From assembly GCA_020809705.1 (NCBI GenBank), contig CP085830.1, forward strand, positions 2,976,001 to 3,040,000: 64,000 bases of DNA. Reading direction: 5' to 3'. A model generated the notes under the pieces. It made no database searches and was not told the DNA's origin. It was given only the letters and a program-made list of their open reading frames with translations. Below, piece after piece: positions 1 through 11,191 of this stretch (its first letter is position 1; every line of letters begins with the position of its first letter). The position numbers were made by a program, and so were the translations under genes. The stretch comes from Calonectria ilicicola. Lineage: Eukaryota; Ascomycota; Sordariomycetes; Hypocreales; Nectriaceae.

Positions 1-272
1 CTGTACGACTTACAGTGAACAATGACCTGTGGCCTATTCGCGAGATTAGCATTGTGTAAACGAGCCACCTAATGGGGGTGGACAAACTTGGTCTCATCGA
101 GGGCCTTGGCCACTTCGGCCTCGTCTCCGAGATCGACCTTGAGGACATCAACGCCGTCGGCGCGCGAGTAGCCGGTGCCCTTGACGGTCCAGTTCTTGAG
201 TCGAAACGACTTGGTGACCTCACGGCCCAGGAGGCCGGTGGCGCCAGTGACGAGTACGGTTCCGTTGGTCAT
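1..272 (-). CDS. MAT2B/RmlD-like NAD(P)-binding protein, 5' part (cut by window edge)
   Basis: This is the first part of a gene that runs off the left edge. Exon 1 (88-272) starts with ATG and encodes an N-terminal Rossmann motif, VTGATGLLGREV, typical of extended SDRs. A 54-nt intron (34-87, donor GTTTGT, acceptor AATAG) joins it to exon 2 (14-33), giving the junction DETKPQVIVH. A second GTAAGT donor follows at 13. The PQVIVHC-type strand after the glycine-rich loop matches the dTDP-4-dehydrorhamnose reductase / methionine adenosyltransferase regulatory-subunit family. The family role is dinucleotide binding and, in MAT2B, modulation of S-adenosylmethionine synthesis. Only about 68 residues are visible, so assignment beyond the family is inference. 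Without the splice the frame stops at 69. Confidence 0.7.
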
Positions 273-1727
273 CGCGTGAGAGATTTTTCCTCGTGCAAAT
301 ATTTACTGCGAGGCCTTCGTAAAGTGCGTCTTCGGCGTAGTGACTTTGCGAGACGTCATCTGTCCAGGGTGCTCGCACCAAAAGCTACCTCAAAGTGGGG
401 GTTTGTCAACACAATGAGGGGCACATGCATTGCTCACCATTGGGCCAATCGAATTAGGGCATGGTTTGTTATGGCTTTCGTGATGGATTTCTTCTATCGG
501 GAGATGTAACTACACAGAATATTCATAGCCTTGATCTAGGTGATGGAAATGAATTTTTATTCCTCCATAGACTCGCGACTGCTACATGGTGAACTTGTCC
601 AGAATTGTCTCAACCTAAGCAAGCTCGTAGTTGAAACCAACAATAAGACTGCACATCTATTTCAGTTACGAACATCACGCTGTGAATATTTTAATAGTTG
701 GACTGTTTATCATAGTTTCACCATCCATATAAAGAAGAAGGCATTTGCAAGAGATACCCTCTTGTTCGGTTCTCATGAACATCTTAACCAGATGCCACTT
801 ACCCTACATCTCAAGGGAGGGTGAACACACGAGTCGATCGAGAAACACTGCCCCACTAGACGATATTTTCTCCAGGGATGTTACCATAAATAATTACGAT
901 CGTTTTTGTAGAAAGTGACAATATAAAATTAATATAAATGTACATCCCCTTAAATTGTGGGTGGAATGGTTAGGCGAGCTTGATCGGAGAACTTGCCGCA
1001 TATAGAGACCCACCGAACACAAACATGTCGAAGGATCAATTTCCCAGTACATAATCTAGCAGGACTCGGTAACTCAATCTGCCAACTGTCAAGATGATCT
1101 CCTAATTACAATGCACCCCTTGAAATATTACTCCCCTGTGACTTCTTCACTTTGAACACTGCAGGACTTAACTGCCTCACACGTTAAGTTGATAGGCAAT
1201 AATAGATGACGATAAATCATTATAAAATATTTCAGCCGAATTATTTATATAATATTTATTTATTTACAACTTGGCTGGAAGATGGCGGGAAAAGGTAGAG
1301 GGGGCATTTCGCAACATCTCACGATAACTCATCGCTTAGGCCCCTTGAACACAACCACGTCAGAGGACGTGTCCACCCCTTTTGGGGCGGTCAGCCGAGC
1401 AACTCGCCACGACCTCTCATGATTTTTGGATGTCAATGTCACCCTAGTCGTAAGCTAGATCCATATGTTCAGGGGTAGGCATAAGATTTACCATTATCAT
1501 ATGATCAGCGTTCATTGTCAAGATCTACTGCAAATCCTTGGAGGCGGGGACGGTACGGTTTGAGATCGACGACGATCTTCAATATTAAGGCAGATTTGTA
1601 TGAATGGTGCATATACAATTCAGGTTACTATGAACTAGAAAAAAAATCGTCAAAGCGAAATTGCTTATGGGATTGTAGCTCGCGGCCTCCCTTGGAAAAA
1701 AGAAAAAAAAAATACCCATCAAAACTT
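273..1727. other. intergenic, AT-rich, with repeat copy A
   Basis: I see no supported gene here. The stretch from about 540 to 1300 is AT-rich, with many TTTATT/AATAT runs. It holds one copy of a diverged repeat (1109-1304). The short ORFs inside have no family features and end by chance. Confidence 0.6.
1109..1304 (+). repeat. diverged dispersed repeat, copy A
   Basis: This block of about 196 bp aligns over its whole length with 5597-5790, in the same orientation. Shared anchors include a CAATRCACCCC start, GTGACTTCTTC, CTGC or CTAC followed by ARRACTYAACTGCC, an AT-rich middle with ATAATATTTATT, and a GATGG-GGGAAA-GGTAGAGGGG end. By eye about two thirds to three quarters of the bases match. 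Most differences in the alignable parts are A/G or C/T transitions, as expected from repeat-induced point mutation. No terminal repeats or coding capacity are visible, so the parent element is unknown. Confidence 0.6.
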
Positions 1728-3180
1728 TTAGTACCGCGCTCTATCGTGCCCTAGAATCCCGCTACTGCTTGATTCAGAAGGTGCAGACCTGAATCCATAT
1801 CGAGCTCGTTCCAGTTCCATTCCGTCTTCCTTGGCCGTTCGCTCCCCGTAATGTACTGCTACTTCGGATGTCTTCAGAATGCCATTGTATGTCATTATTT
1901 CTTCTTCCGAATTGGTCGGCGAGTGACTTCGAATCTCTGAGCGTCCCTTGATTTCCTTGAGCGGAAAGGTGTTGTTGTGATGACTATTGAGTGCTCCAGT
2001 TGCGTTCCGCGAGCGCTTCGTTCCCGTAGAACGTCCATATTGATCGTTGGTGTACTTATTGCCCGATGACTTGAGCGCCGAGAAGAATCTAGGGAACCAT
2101 TTGAGAAATAGGGGTCGCAGAGCGGGGGCCGAGGCACATATTATGGCTAGGTTTGTTTCGACGGCCGAGTAAGTGAAGCGGATATCGTAAGTCGGATCGT
2201 AATCGGGGCTTTTAGGATCTTGATAGTAGGACGTTTCGACGATCCAGGCCAAACGAAGGATGCTCATAACAGTGACACTGGTGTATTGATGTTAGAAAAG
2301 TTGTCCCCCAGAATCATCATGTGCCGTGATTTACTTACGCTGCTCCCAACGCAAACACGCCAATGATGGCGGCCCGAACTTTCAGGGGAAGTTTGAGACC
2401 CATAAAGATCCAAAATGGTAGAATTAAAACGAGTACATCAGTTAAGATGGTTAACCCAGCTGTTGAGATGTAGAATGCGCTGGTATCTATGCACTTCCCC
2501 TTAGGCGCATTTACAGACACTCTGTTCCAAAAATAATCAACTGGAGTGCACTGGAAGATGCATGTAACGAAGATAGCCACCATTAAAATGTTATTAAAGA
2601 CGATAAGAGCTATTATAGCCCTTCTCACCGTTTTCTTTTGACCACCGAGCCGTAACAAGAACAACAACACAGATGTCTTTACCATGGCTAATATTGGGTT
2701 GTAAATTATCTGTATAAGGTAGTTCCATAGCTGCGCTTCAACAAAGTCAGCTTGTGCAGGAATATCGGCTAGATGAACTCCAATGAATGCGGTTCGCATT
2801 GATTTCCACGAGCAGCCGGTTTCCGTGATCGAGAGGCACTATATACGTTGGTAAGTTTTATTTGCAGAATGACATATTAACTTATTAAAATTACCATTGC
2901 AATAGTGATGAATAAATCGTCTGAGTACTTCTTGTTAGTAAATTTGTTGCGATGCCGATCAACTAGATGTCTTACCAAGGCCATATTGCTTGGTGGAAAA
3001 CCTTCCGTAGATTCGCAAGCCCCATACGATTAAGGCAAGTGATGGAAAGAGAAATAAAATGACGAAACCCATATGCTGGAGACGTGAATAGGGATACACA
3101 TAGTCACCCGAGCCAGCATCATTGTTCTCTGCCCGCTCATACACGCTTTGCACGAGCGGGATGAGCAGTTCGTTCCTCAT
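1728..3180 (-). CDS. SAT4/Pth11-type rhodopsin-fold integral membrane protein
   Basis: Four exons: 2976-3180, 2895-2920, 2339-2838 and 1728-2277. Total coding length is 1281 nt, 426 residues. The 26-nt exon 2 uses acceptor ACTCAG and restores the family motif QYGLDDLFITIAM. Other acceptors in that intron break the frame. Hydrophobic segments follow in order: HMGFVILFLFPSLALIVW, then ITIAM and on, PILAMVKTSVLLFLLRL, AIIALIVFNNILMVAIF, a C-x-P-V-D-Y-FW loop (FQCTPVDYFW), LTILTDVLVLILPFWIFMGL, VRAAIIGVFALGAA and NLAIICASAPALRPLF. This layout is that of the fungal rhodopsin-domain (SAT4) family: seven helices and a cytosolic, low-complexity C-terminal tail. The family includes the surface-sensing Pth11 group, but most members have no known ligand. 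The tail after residue about 290 is serine- and charge-rich and poorly conserved in type. The exact start and last exon are less certain than the core. Confidence 0.82.
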
Positions 3181-6100
3181 ATTGGCGAACGCAGATCGCT
3201 CGTAGGCAACCGCAAGATTCTTTCAGAGAGCCAGCTCGTGAAAAAAGCGCACAAGGGTGAGAAGAAACCACTAACGCCTTTTTTTAAATGAAGTCGCCAA
3301 GTTTGTGAGGAACGAGCGAAACGGAACACAAGCAGATGGAAACTCCATTACCGCGGGAGCGCATTCTTAGATACCTAAATCTAGCTAAAAGCCCGGAGTG
3401 CGACCGTTTCCAGGGTCTCCAGGGCTACTGATGCTGGCTGGAGGCTTAAGATGCACACCTCTATCAGGGTTAGTGTGCGACACTCTGGAACGACTCCAGA
3501 CACAGACCTGCAGCAGAAGAGGCCGCAAAGACCGTCGGCTGGACAGCGCAGCCGGTGACCAGGGATCACTGGAGTCAGAAGAACAGTGGGCTGCGGGTTT
3601 GGTTCCGACTGCATTACGGTCTGGATGGGGAGGGGGGCTGGCCTGTTACCATTGAGGCAGCGCAACGTAGTGGAACGGCCATGTGGCAAACGAGCGGAGG
3701 GGGGCTTCGGAACTCGTCCATTTACATCCAAGCATTCAACACCAGGGGGTTTGAAGACCAAATTCTACGACGGGAGGTAACAGGCCATACGGACAGTTCC
3801 CTGTTTTGGCCACTTTCTTTGATATCAGCCTCCCTCCCGGCGAATGTTGCCTGAATCTAACGCTCACCGCAAAGCCCGCCTAACTAGCATGGAAAAGTAA
3901 GTTTGAAAGGTTGTTCCCTGCGGTTTGTGTTTTCCAATGAACGTCCATGTTTCAGTCTCGCGGGCTTCAAGGGTGGGAGGCGGCTATCACTCGTGGCGGC
4001 GGGCATAAGGTACAGTCCGTGATCCACCTGTAAGGTACACATCCCAGATGTTCTAGAGCGGCAAGAATGGTTCATTATGCACTAGATTGCTTCTGAGCAC
4101 GTGTCGTGCCGGATATTGTGCATGCTTTGTTTGTTTGGACCAAGCTGGCCAGCTTCAGCCATCCTGTGAACGTTGCGCGGCCTTGCAGCGGCTCCGATAT
4201 TTGGCATTTTAATTAGCAGATGATGACCAATCTCGACAGGTTGTGCCTTGCCGTGACGCGCAAGTTTTTAGCTGAAAATGGAAGCATCCCGTAACTAGCG
4301 TATAGGTAATTGGCTCGGAATTTTTTGTAGTTGTGCTTGCTGGTCGCTCATGTTGGTTGATGTATGGGACTCCCGAGAGAATCATCCGATGAGCTTCTAT
4401 ACCACCACCTCGCCAACGGCTCCCGACCTCGTCTGGGAAGTGGGAGAGCAGCAAGAAAAATGGCGCCAGAAAATGATCCTCCAATGATAAAGGACTCATG
4501 GATCGCAGTTCCACTTGGCCTTGTTCAAGGATCCCCATCCATCTCATGTAAATCCTTGGGGGAGTCTTGAAGGTTTTGTGAAGGTTCTTTGCTGATCTAC
4601 GCGGACGGGGGATCCCAGCACTCACATCGTTGCAAAGGCCCCATATAAGTCTCAACGGTCGACGCGATGGAGACATGGGGCACAGAGATCACAGATTTAG
4701 ATGGAGAAACGGCAGTGAAGCGTAACGCCACTGGACGGCAATTACTATGCAGATCGCACCTCTCAACAAGATGATATGCAAAATTACGGCGTCAACGGAA
4801 TGCCTTTGCTCATTTTACCACCCACTTCAAACGCCCATTGTCGGGGTTTGTTTGTTACAGGAGCTGACGTTGCAATCCTGCGTCGCGTCCGAACTGGCCG
4901 GGGAGAGATCCATGCTCTCCGTCAGCAACCAAGGTCACCCCATTCTTGTTCCTAGTGGCCAACCCCTGCAGCTGAGAACCGGAAGATCCAGATCCAGGCC
5001 CCGCGGGTGAGCGATATATCACTCCTGTTTATGCACTAGGAATCACTGGCTCGATTCCCTCGTCACTGTGAGGGGTTTGACTCGTGGGACAGTTGTTGAA
5101 TTCATCTGTATGGTTGAGAGCACTCGTGTCGAGTCAGGGTGTTACAAGTTATGATGGTGGTTTGTCCTTTTTACATGTAATCAACTCTAAATATTTTATT
5201 TTCTTCTTTCTCGGATTCAGCCGGATCAACATGATTATTATCGGCCAAAACCCACGCACTTACACACTAAAATCTGAGTCTACTTGACAAGGCCCAGCCC
5301 TTTCCCCAATACCCACTTCTTCGTCTCGTCATCGGACAACTCCACACTTCCATCTCAGTTATTTACGCAACCCATCTCGCCTGATGCAGGGTAGGATTTC
5401 CACCTCGCTTAATGACGGCCCCTCCCCCGCTCCCTGGCTCATTCCAGGTGAAAGCAGCCAGGCCGCCCTCTCCGCGGCTGATTTCTCTCGGATGCCCACG
5501 TTGAACTCGCAAAGCCTTACGCTTTTGGGCCATCGGCGGCTTCTGGAAAGCTCCCTGGTCGCGGCAGTCACCAGCCAAGGTAACTTACTATACATACAAT
5601 ACACCCCTTTGAAAGCTTATGCCGTGTGACTTCTTCGCCTTCAGCACTACAGAACTCAACTGCCGTGAAACATTGGTTAGACAGTAAAATAGACAACAAA
5701 ACATTTTTATCTAAATTGTTTATTCATTTTATTTAGATAATATTTATTATTTATAAACTGGTGAGTAGATGGAGGGAAAGGGTAGAGGGGATACAATTGT
5801 CGAAAGATTGTACTGGCTGAAGGAAGTAGCTGCACTGACCAGGGTAATCCAGGGACGTATTCCAAGGAGGGCATTGCGTCCGGCACCGATGAAACATCCC
5901 GGGGTCTCTTAAGTAGGACCTGGGAATGGACCGGCCGGAACGCCACGCCGGTGGCTGTATCAAGGCCCGGTGAAAAGGTTTCGATGCCGCGTTCCCCTGG
6001 CTCATTCGAGGAACTATTAGTGACGGGATGCTACATACATCCAACTATAAACCATGGATTTTGAAGCCCAGGGCAGCGGAAATTGACTTAAAGATGGCTG

Positions 6101-6621
6101 GAGTTAAATTGGACTCTGCAATGTCACGTCAACGGCGGCTTGCAACTGGCGCCACAGGTCCCAGTGATTTGGTTCCGTTAATAACTTTTCTCTTACTTGC
6201 AGACGTCAACTTGCTGCTGTTGGTTCTCGGCTGCCGAGGATCCTGCCGTTCGCTACGGCCACAACCTGGCCACAGCCTCCATCTCATGCTCGTTGTTACT
6301 GACGGACCCATACACAACCAACACGTCCCACTGAAGTGGTAAATTGGTCCTCCCCTTCTCGTAGTCATCCCCGAGGAAGCCAATGCCCCCATGGTCCATG
6401 AGATCCATGGACAGTTGGCGATTGACGGTTCCCCTTGTGTCGTCGTCCCATCTCGTTCCCTCCGTCATTCCCGACACTACAGCCGGCATCCACTTCTCTG
6501 TTGGTATAGATACATATGTATCCCACCCTCCATGATTTCGTGTTTCTGAACTGGGCTATCTACATCACCAATCCTGAGTAGACCATTGGACGCCACCATT
6601 CCCAGCCCTCACGTGGTCATC
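3181..6621. other. intergenic, no supported gene; contains repeat copy B
   Basis: This spacer of about 3.4 kb lies between the divergently oriented SAT4-type gene and the FAD oxidase. It holds repeat copy B (5597-5790) in an AT-rich pocket. The ORFs at 3381-3761 and 4209-4676 (both minus) have no domain pattern, signal peptide or splice structure and look random. The last few hundred bases should include the oxidase promoter. I see no clear TATA or operator. Confidence 0.55.
5597..5790 (+). repeat. diverged dispersed repeat, copy B
   Basis: Partner of the block at 1109-1304, same orientation, about 4.5 kb away. The match is strongest over CAATACACCCC, GTGACTTCTTC, CTCAACTGCC, GATAATATTTATT and the AGATGGAGGGAAAGGGTAGAGGGG end. 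Where the copies differ, one often carries TA or TT where the other has CA, TG or TC, which fits C-to-T mutation on both strands. No ORF or terminal repeat is recognisable. Confidence 0.6.
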
Positions 6622-8662
6622 ATGTCGGCTACCCGGTTTTTGTCACTCGCGGCTCTCGCGAGTGCAGCCTTTGCACAGACTATCACTGTCGATGGCAAGA
6701 CAGTCAGTGCGTCTCCCATTTGTTTCCAACCCCTACTCAAAAGAATCCTGCAGCTAACCCGAACCAGAGGCTGATGACTCGGTCGTTGCCCCCGCTGCCG
6801 AGCAAATTGTAAGCTCGTCCAGCGCGTCAACGGCGGCTCTCTTTGAGGATGAAACTATTCAACTCACTGACTCGGTCCTTGCCAACCTCACTGACCTTGA
6901 GCTCTCGCACATCGACCTGTTTCAGTTCGAAAATAATGACACTCAGACTCTTGAGAGGCGGTCGTCATTTGGCAACTGCAAGACTGCACCCGGAGACGCC
7001 CTCTTTCCCAGCTCTGCTGTGTGGAAGGTATTGAGTCTCCTGACCGGCGGCTCCATCCAAAAGACTGTCCCGTTCGCTTCTGTGTGCTACAAGGACTTTG
7101 ACAACTATGATGAGGAAGAGTGTACCTACATTACCAACAACTGGTACAATGGATCGTACATCCAGACTGAGGATCCCACTGCCATCAACGCCATTCTCTT
7201 TGAGAATCTCACCTGCGTACCTCCCAGCCTCTTTGTTGCTGGTACCTCGTGCGAGATTGGTGGCCTTCCTCTATACACCATCAATGCCACATCTGTTGCC
7301 CACATTCAATTGGCGATCAACTTGGCACGAAACCTGAACCTCCGTCTTGTCATCAAGAACACTGGCCATGACTTTGGTGCCAAATCTACTGGATATGGTG
7401 CTCTATCGATCTGGACTCACAACCTGAAGTCTGTCAAGTACTACGAATCTTACACTCAGGGTGACTACACTGGCCCTGCTGTCAAGGCTGGTGCTGGTGT
7501 GCAGGCTTATGAGATGTATAAATACGCCTATGACAACGGTATCACCTTGGTTGGTGGTGAAGGCCAGACTGTCGGTGTCATGGGTGGCTTCATCCAAGGC
7601 GGTGGCCACTCCCCCTTGTCAGCCATCTACGGTCTTGCTTGTGACCAAGTCCTTGCTTTTGAAGTTGTCACTGCTGATGGTCGCTTCATCACTCTCACCG
7701 AGGAGAAGAACTCAGATCTCTTCTGGGCCATCCGTGGTGGTGGTGGCGGCACCTTTGGTGTTGTTACTTCTGTCGTTGTCAAGGCCCACCCCAAGGTTGA
7801 GGCTGTTTCTTCAGTCACCTTTTCTTTCAGCACCGGCACCAATGTTACTGAGACTAACTTCTGGGAGGCTGTCAAGGGATACTGGAAGCGCTTCCCCGAG
7901 TGGGCCCGTGACAACAAGTGCTACGAGTATTTCATAATTGCCAACACTGGTACTGGCTATACCTTCACAATGTCCCCTTGGTTCGCTCCCGGATCTACCC
8001 TCACAGAGCTTAAGGCGCTTGTTGAGCCTCTATTCGCCGAGTGGGAGGAACTGGGTATCACTGTTGACCCTGTGTACAATGAGTATGATGATTTCTATCC
8101 TGCTTGGAAGGCTTCGTTCGCTCTTGAGCCTTGGGGCTCCTCCACCATTCGTCAAGGTAGCCGTCTGTTCCCTCACGATAACTGGGAGAATGATACTATT
8201 ATTGAGGACACCTTGAATGTTGTGAAGGAGACGATTGAGGATGGTCTTTACTTTATCGGCTTCAACACTTTTACTGGAGTTGAGGGCTATCCTCACACTG
8301 CAGCCAACCCTGCTTGGCGCACTACTCTGCTTCATGGTATTGCTGCCAGCCTTTGGTCAGATACTGCTGATGTGGCTACCAAGAAGGCAGCCTCCCTGAA
8401 GCTTACCAACGATTGGCTTGCCAAATGGGACACAATTCTCCCAGCACCTCGAGCTTACCACAGCGAGAGTGACTACATCCAACCTGATTTCGGCACTGCT
8501 TTCTGGGGAGAGAACTACGAGATGCTTTCCAAGGTTAAGGAAAGCTGGGACCCTCATGATCTCTTCTATGCCACTAATGGAGTAGGCTCGGAGAAGTGGG
8601 AGCTCCAGGAGAAGATATGGGATCATCTACCATCCCAAAACAGCAAGCTTTGCCGTGCTTAA
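6622..8662 (+). CDS. secreted FAD-linked oxidoreductase (BBE/VAO family)
   Basis: Two exons, 6622-6706 and 6768-8662 (intron donor GTGCGT, branch GCTAAC), giving 659 residues. The start is chosen because it opens directly into a signal peptide, MSATRFLSLAALASAAFA. After an N-terminal extension of about 150 residues comes the FAD-binding PP-loop domain. In KNTGHDFGAKSTG, His229 is the expected covalent 8-alpha-histidyl FAD ligand. The glycine-rich stretch GGEGQTVGVMGGFIQGGGHS is at about 290-309. The position that carries the second, 6-S-cysteinyl, FAD link in berberine-bridge enzymes is Gly here, so a single covalent link is predicted. The C-terminus has a BBE-type tail, WDPHDLFYATNGVGSEKW. 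Several NxS/T sites fit secretion. Family members oxidise alcohols, sugars or secondary metabolites. The substrate cannot be told from sequence, and no biosynthetic cluster surrounds the gene. Confidence 0.9.
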
Positions 8663-10876
8663 TGAGGATGAATTCTTAGGATAAATGAAGTCACTAAATG
8701 TATATACTTTGGTCTTCTTGTAGATATTATACTGTATGATATAATGGATTTAATGTCATGCTGATCTGTCACTGTGGGATGACTATAACCAAGTGCGTGT
8801 GTAGTTATGCACCCGAAGTAGAATAGAACAAACCAAAATTTATATATAAATAAACCAGGTAAAATGTACACCTAATTTATTTATTTATATATAAAATTAT
8901 TTATGTAACAGGTCTTTTTTTTCTAAGTTCGCAGGATTATAAGGAGAAGGTAGAAGAAATACATCCTTTCAGGGTTTGCATGAACAACGGCAGGAGATGA
9001 CAAGTGACAGCAGGCACACAACAGCTTTCAGATAGCCTGAGGCAGCTAGAGCACAAATAAATACTTCTCGACTTGAATTTCAACCTCGGCCGCACTCTTG
9101 AAGGCCGTTCGCCTCGAAAGGCAGCCGCAATCTCAAAAGCAGCTGCACTCTCTCAGCCCACCCGCCTCGAAAACTCCGATGGAGGGTAAGTATTACCGCC
9201 CCAGAAAACTAATCATCTTCTAACCCTACTGTCAATACAAGAAGCGAGGGCATCTTGCACACCGCTACTCGGGGAAAAGCCCTGCCTCAACTTCCTCCGC
9301 AGCTCCCTCCATAGCCCTCCATGAGCTCCCTCTATGGTTTTCTATATTTATCTATCCATCAATATCCGGCTCTTATCGCAGTTCTTGTCATGGCTCCTAT
9401 TAAGGCTTTCACCACGGCTCCATCCACGGCTTCCACCATGGTACCTTCCGTGGCTCTTTTCGCGGCTCTCGACACGATTTTCATACAGCTCTCGACACGG
9501 TCCGACTGCCACCACGACTCCATGGCTCTCATGAGTCTTAGTACTTTCCCTCTGCTCATGGAAATTTGACAATCCACGATCTCTCAGTCTGGAAAAAAAA
9601 AAGGACAATGAGGCAGATAGTCAAAATAAATAAATAAGTAAACTAAGGATTATGATGTTTATTTATTCTTGAGCGTATTTGTTTTATTTATTTCCAATCC
9701 TTTTCACGTTTCTGCTTACTGACGAGAAGACAACGTCAACGTTATGAGCTTTATCTGTTACCACGAACGCTCTATGCCTGCCATAATCTCACCTACACAT
9801 CCTGATATTCGATATTTCAACTATGTCACGAGTGATGAGTGATCTGTGCAATTCGAATCTCCGCATGTCTTAAGAAAGTCAATTCCCTGATCATCGAAAA
9901 AGAGGTCCTGAATGGTATGTCCAGGTGGACCTTCGTGAAGCATGGATTCAGTAATTATATCGGTACTGACAAATTTGTGATAGCAGCATTTGGCTTCCCA
10001 CGAGTCGTGCCAACGAAGAACATCGCTTAGGCGCATCTATAAAATTCGTCTCTCAATAGAAACCTTCCATGGCACGTCCAAACCAATGCTTTCCACCGAG
10101 GTGAAAGTCAATATGCATAAAGTTTTTCTGCTTCGCTGAGACTTCCTGGCGCTGCGTTAGGAATTTCCATCCGAAGGGGAACGACAATACGGCTACGATC
10201 ACGCTTTTTTACTCAGTAAGAGTGCTTAGGCAACCTCAAAATCAACCGCAAAGTAAATACCGACCTTCCTAGAGTTTAAATATCCTCCGTCACGAGAAGC
10301 AGGTTGTATCATACTTTCAACGCTGGCTTAGTCGTCAATTGTGGACCTGGTTCGTATCTCTAATCATCCCCAGTAAAGCAGAGTATTCCCAGCGCATCCT
10401 TCCTGGGTTCAGAAAGATACAACACTCTCAGGTCCATCGCCTTGCCCGCCCAACCCACCTACCCCATTTAAGCTGCCTGGGTGTTTTAGTCTTTACTATT
10501 GTTCCTAACCAATTCTGTTCCCGTACATAGCTATCTTCAGTTGCCTCTGAAAATATATCAATCATAGTAGCTATAACTGATATGGCAAGTATAGTCTTGC
10601 TACATATTCATAACGCTGTGAGGGTTTGTGGCTCTCGGGCGTATTTTTTATCATGCTTCCCGAGGTCTTGTTTGAGGAGAGACTTACACTGCTCATTAAA
10701 TAAACACTATCTAAAAAAACAAATTATGTTATTTGGTGTGTATCAGCGTTAGAACAAACATATGTGACCAGGTGGCCCAGCAACAACGTGTGCGAGACCT
10801 GTCTCCTTCTCTCAACAACTAGCTCCCATTCTGTGGGTGCAATCAACAAACGCGCTTCGTATATGGGCAAAAAGAA
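8663..10876. other. intergenic; AT-rich blocks and a minisatellite
   Basis: There is no supported gene. 8690-8930 and 9610-9710 are AT-rich with ATTTATTTATTT runs. 9298-9500 is a degenerate short tandem repeat, listed separately. A 71-codon minus-strand ORF at 9821-10036 reads plausibly but has no recognisable motif, so I do not call it a gene. Confidence 0.5.
9390..9496. repeat. degenerate 12-bp tandem repeat (minisatellite)
   Basis: Eight successive 12-nt units followed by an 11-nt one fit a consensus close to ACGGCTCTCWCC. Examples are ATGGCTCCTATT, AAGGCTTTCACC, ACGGCTCCATCC, ACGGCTTCCACC, ATGGTACCTTCC, GTGGCTCTTTTC and GCGGCTCTCGAC. Looser units of 10-13 nt extend left to about 9298 (CAGCTCCCTCC, ATGAGCTCCCTCT). 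Because 12 is a multiple of three, frames stay open and the block mimics a coding region on both strands. Confidence 0.6.
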
Positions 10877-11002
10877 AGGACCGAGCGTGGTTCGAACACG
10901 CGGCCTAGAGATCTGCAATCTCTCGCTGATATACCTGTTAGTATTTGGCGTTGAGTGTGAGACATCTGTATGAACTAACCTCTACCACTGAGCTATCGAT
11001 CC
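10877..11002 (-). tRNA. tRNA-Cys (GCA) with a 54-nt spliceosome-like intron in the D arm
   Basis: The exons are 10980-11002 and 10877-10925. Removing 10926-10979 leaves a 72-nt cloverleaf. It has acceptor stem GGATCGA/TCGGTCC (one G-U pair) with discriminator T, D stem GCTC/GAGC, anticodon stem AGAGA/TCTCT around loop TTGCAGA (GCA at 10914-10916), and T stem GCGTG/CACGC around TTCGAAC. A T5 run just downstream (about 10868-10872) fits Pol III termination. The insert is not at the usual 37/38 site. It lies inside the 3' strand of the D stem (GAG^C). It begins GTTAGT, has TACTAAC at 10937-10943 and ends ATATCAG, which is the layout of a fungal spliceosomal intron. GTTAGT can also pair with ACTAAC inside the insert. 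The tRNA identity is firm. How the insert is removed is unknown. Confidence 0.85.
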
Positions 11003-11191
11003 AATGTTGGATGCCTCGCTCAGCAGCTAGTCCCTCTTATAAACCCACGATTCTCTCCATACCAAATGCACAAAAATTGAAACCAATGAAGTGGGGGAGA
11101 GACAGTGCATAAACTCAACCCTGCGTGCCTGCTTCATCCACGCCTTCCATGCCGACTAATTAGTTGTTGAAACCGGCAAAAGAATTGATCA

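Noticed and set aside
2921..2975. Acceptors AACAAG or AAGAAG for the first SAT4-gene intron
   Set aside because: They shift the frame. ACTCAG restores GLDDLFITIAM and a coding total divisible by three.
3381..4676. ORFs of 126 and 155 codons on the minus strand
   Set aside because: No signal peptide, domain or splice logic, and the residue order looks random.
9821..10036. 71-codon ORF, and a TTCGAAT motif resembling a tRNA T loop
   Set aside because: The ORF has no recognisable family, and the bases beside TTCGAAT do not pair into a T stem.
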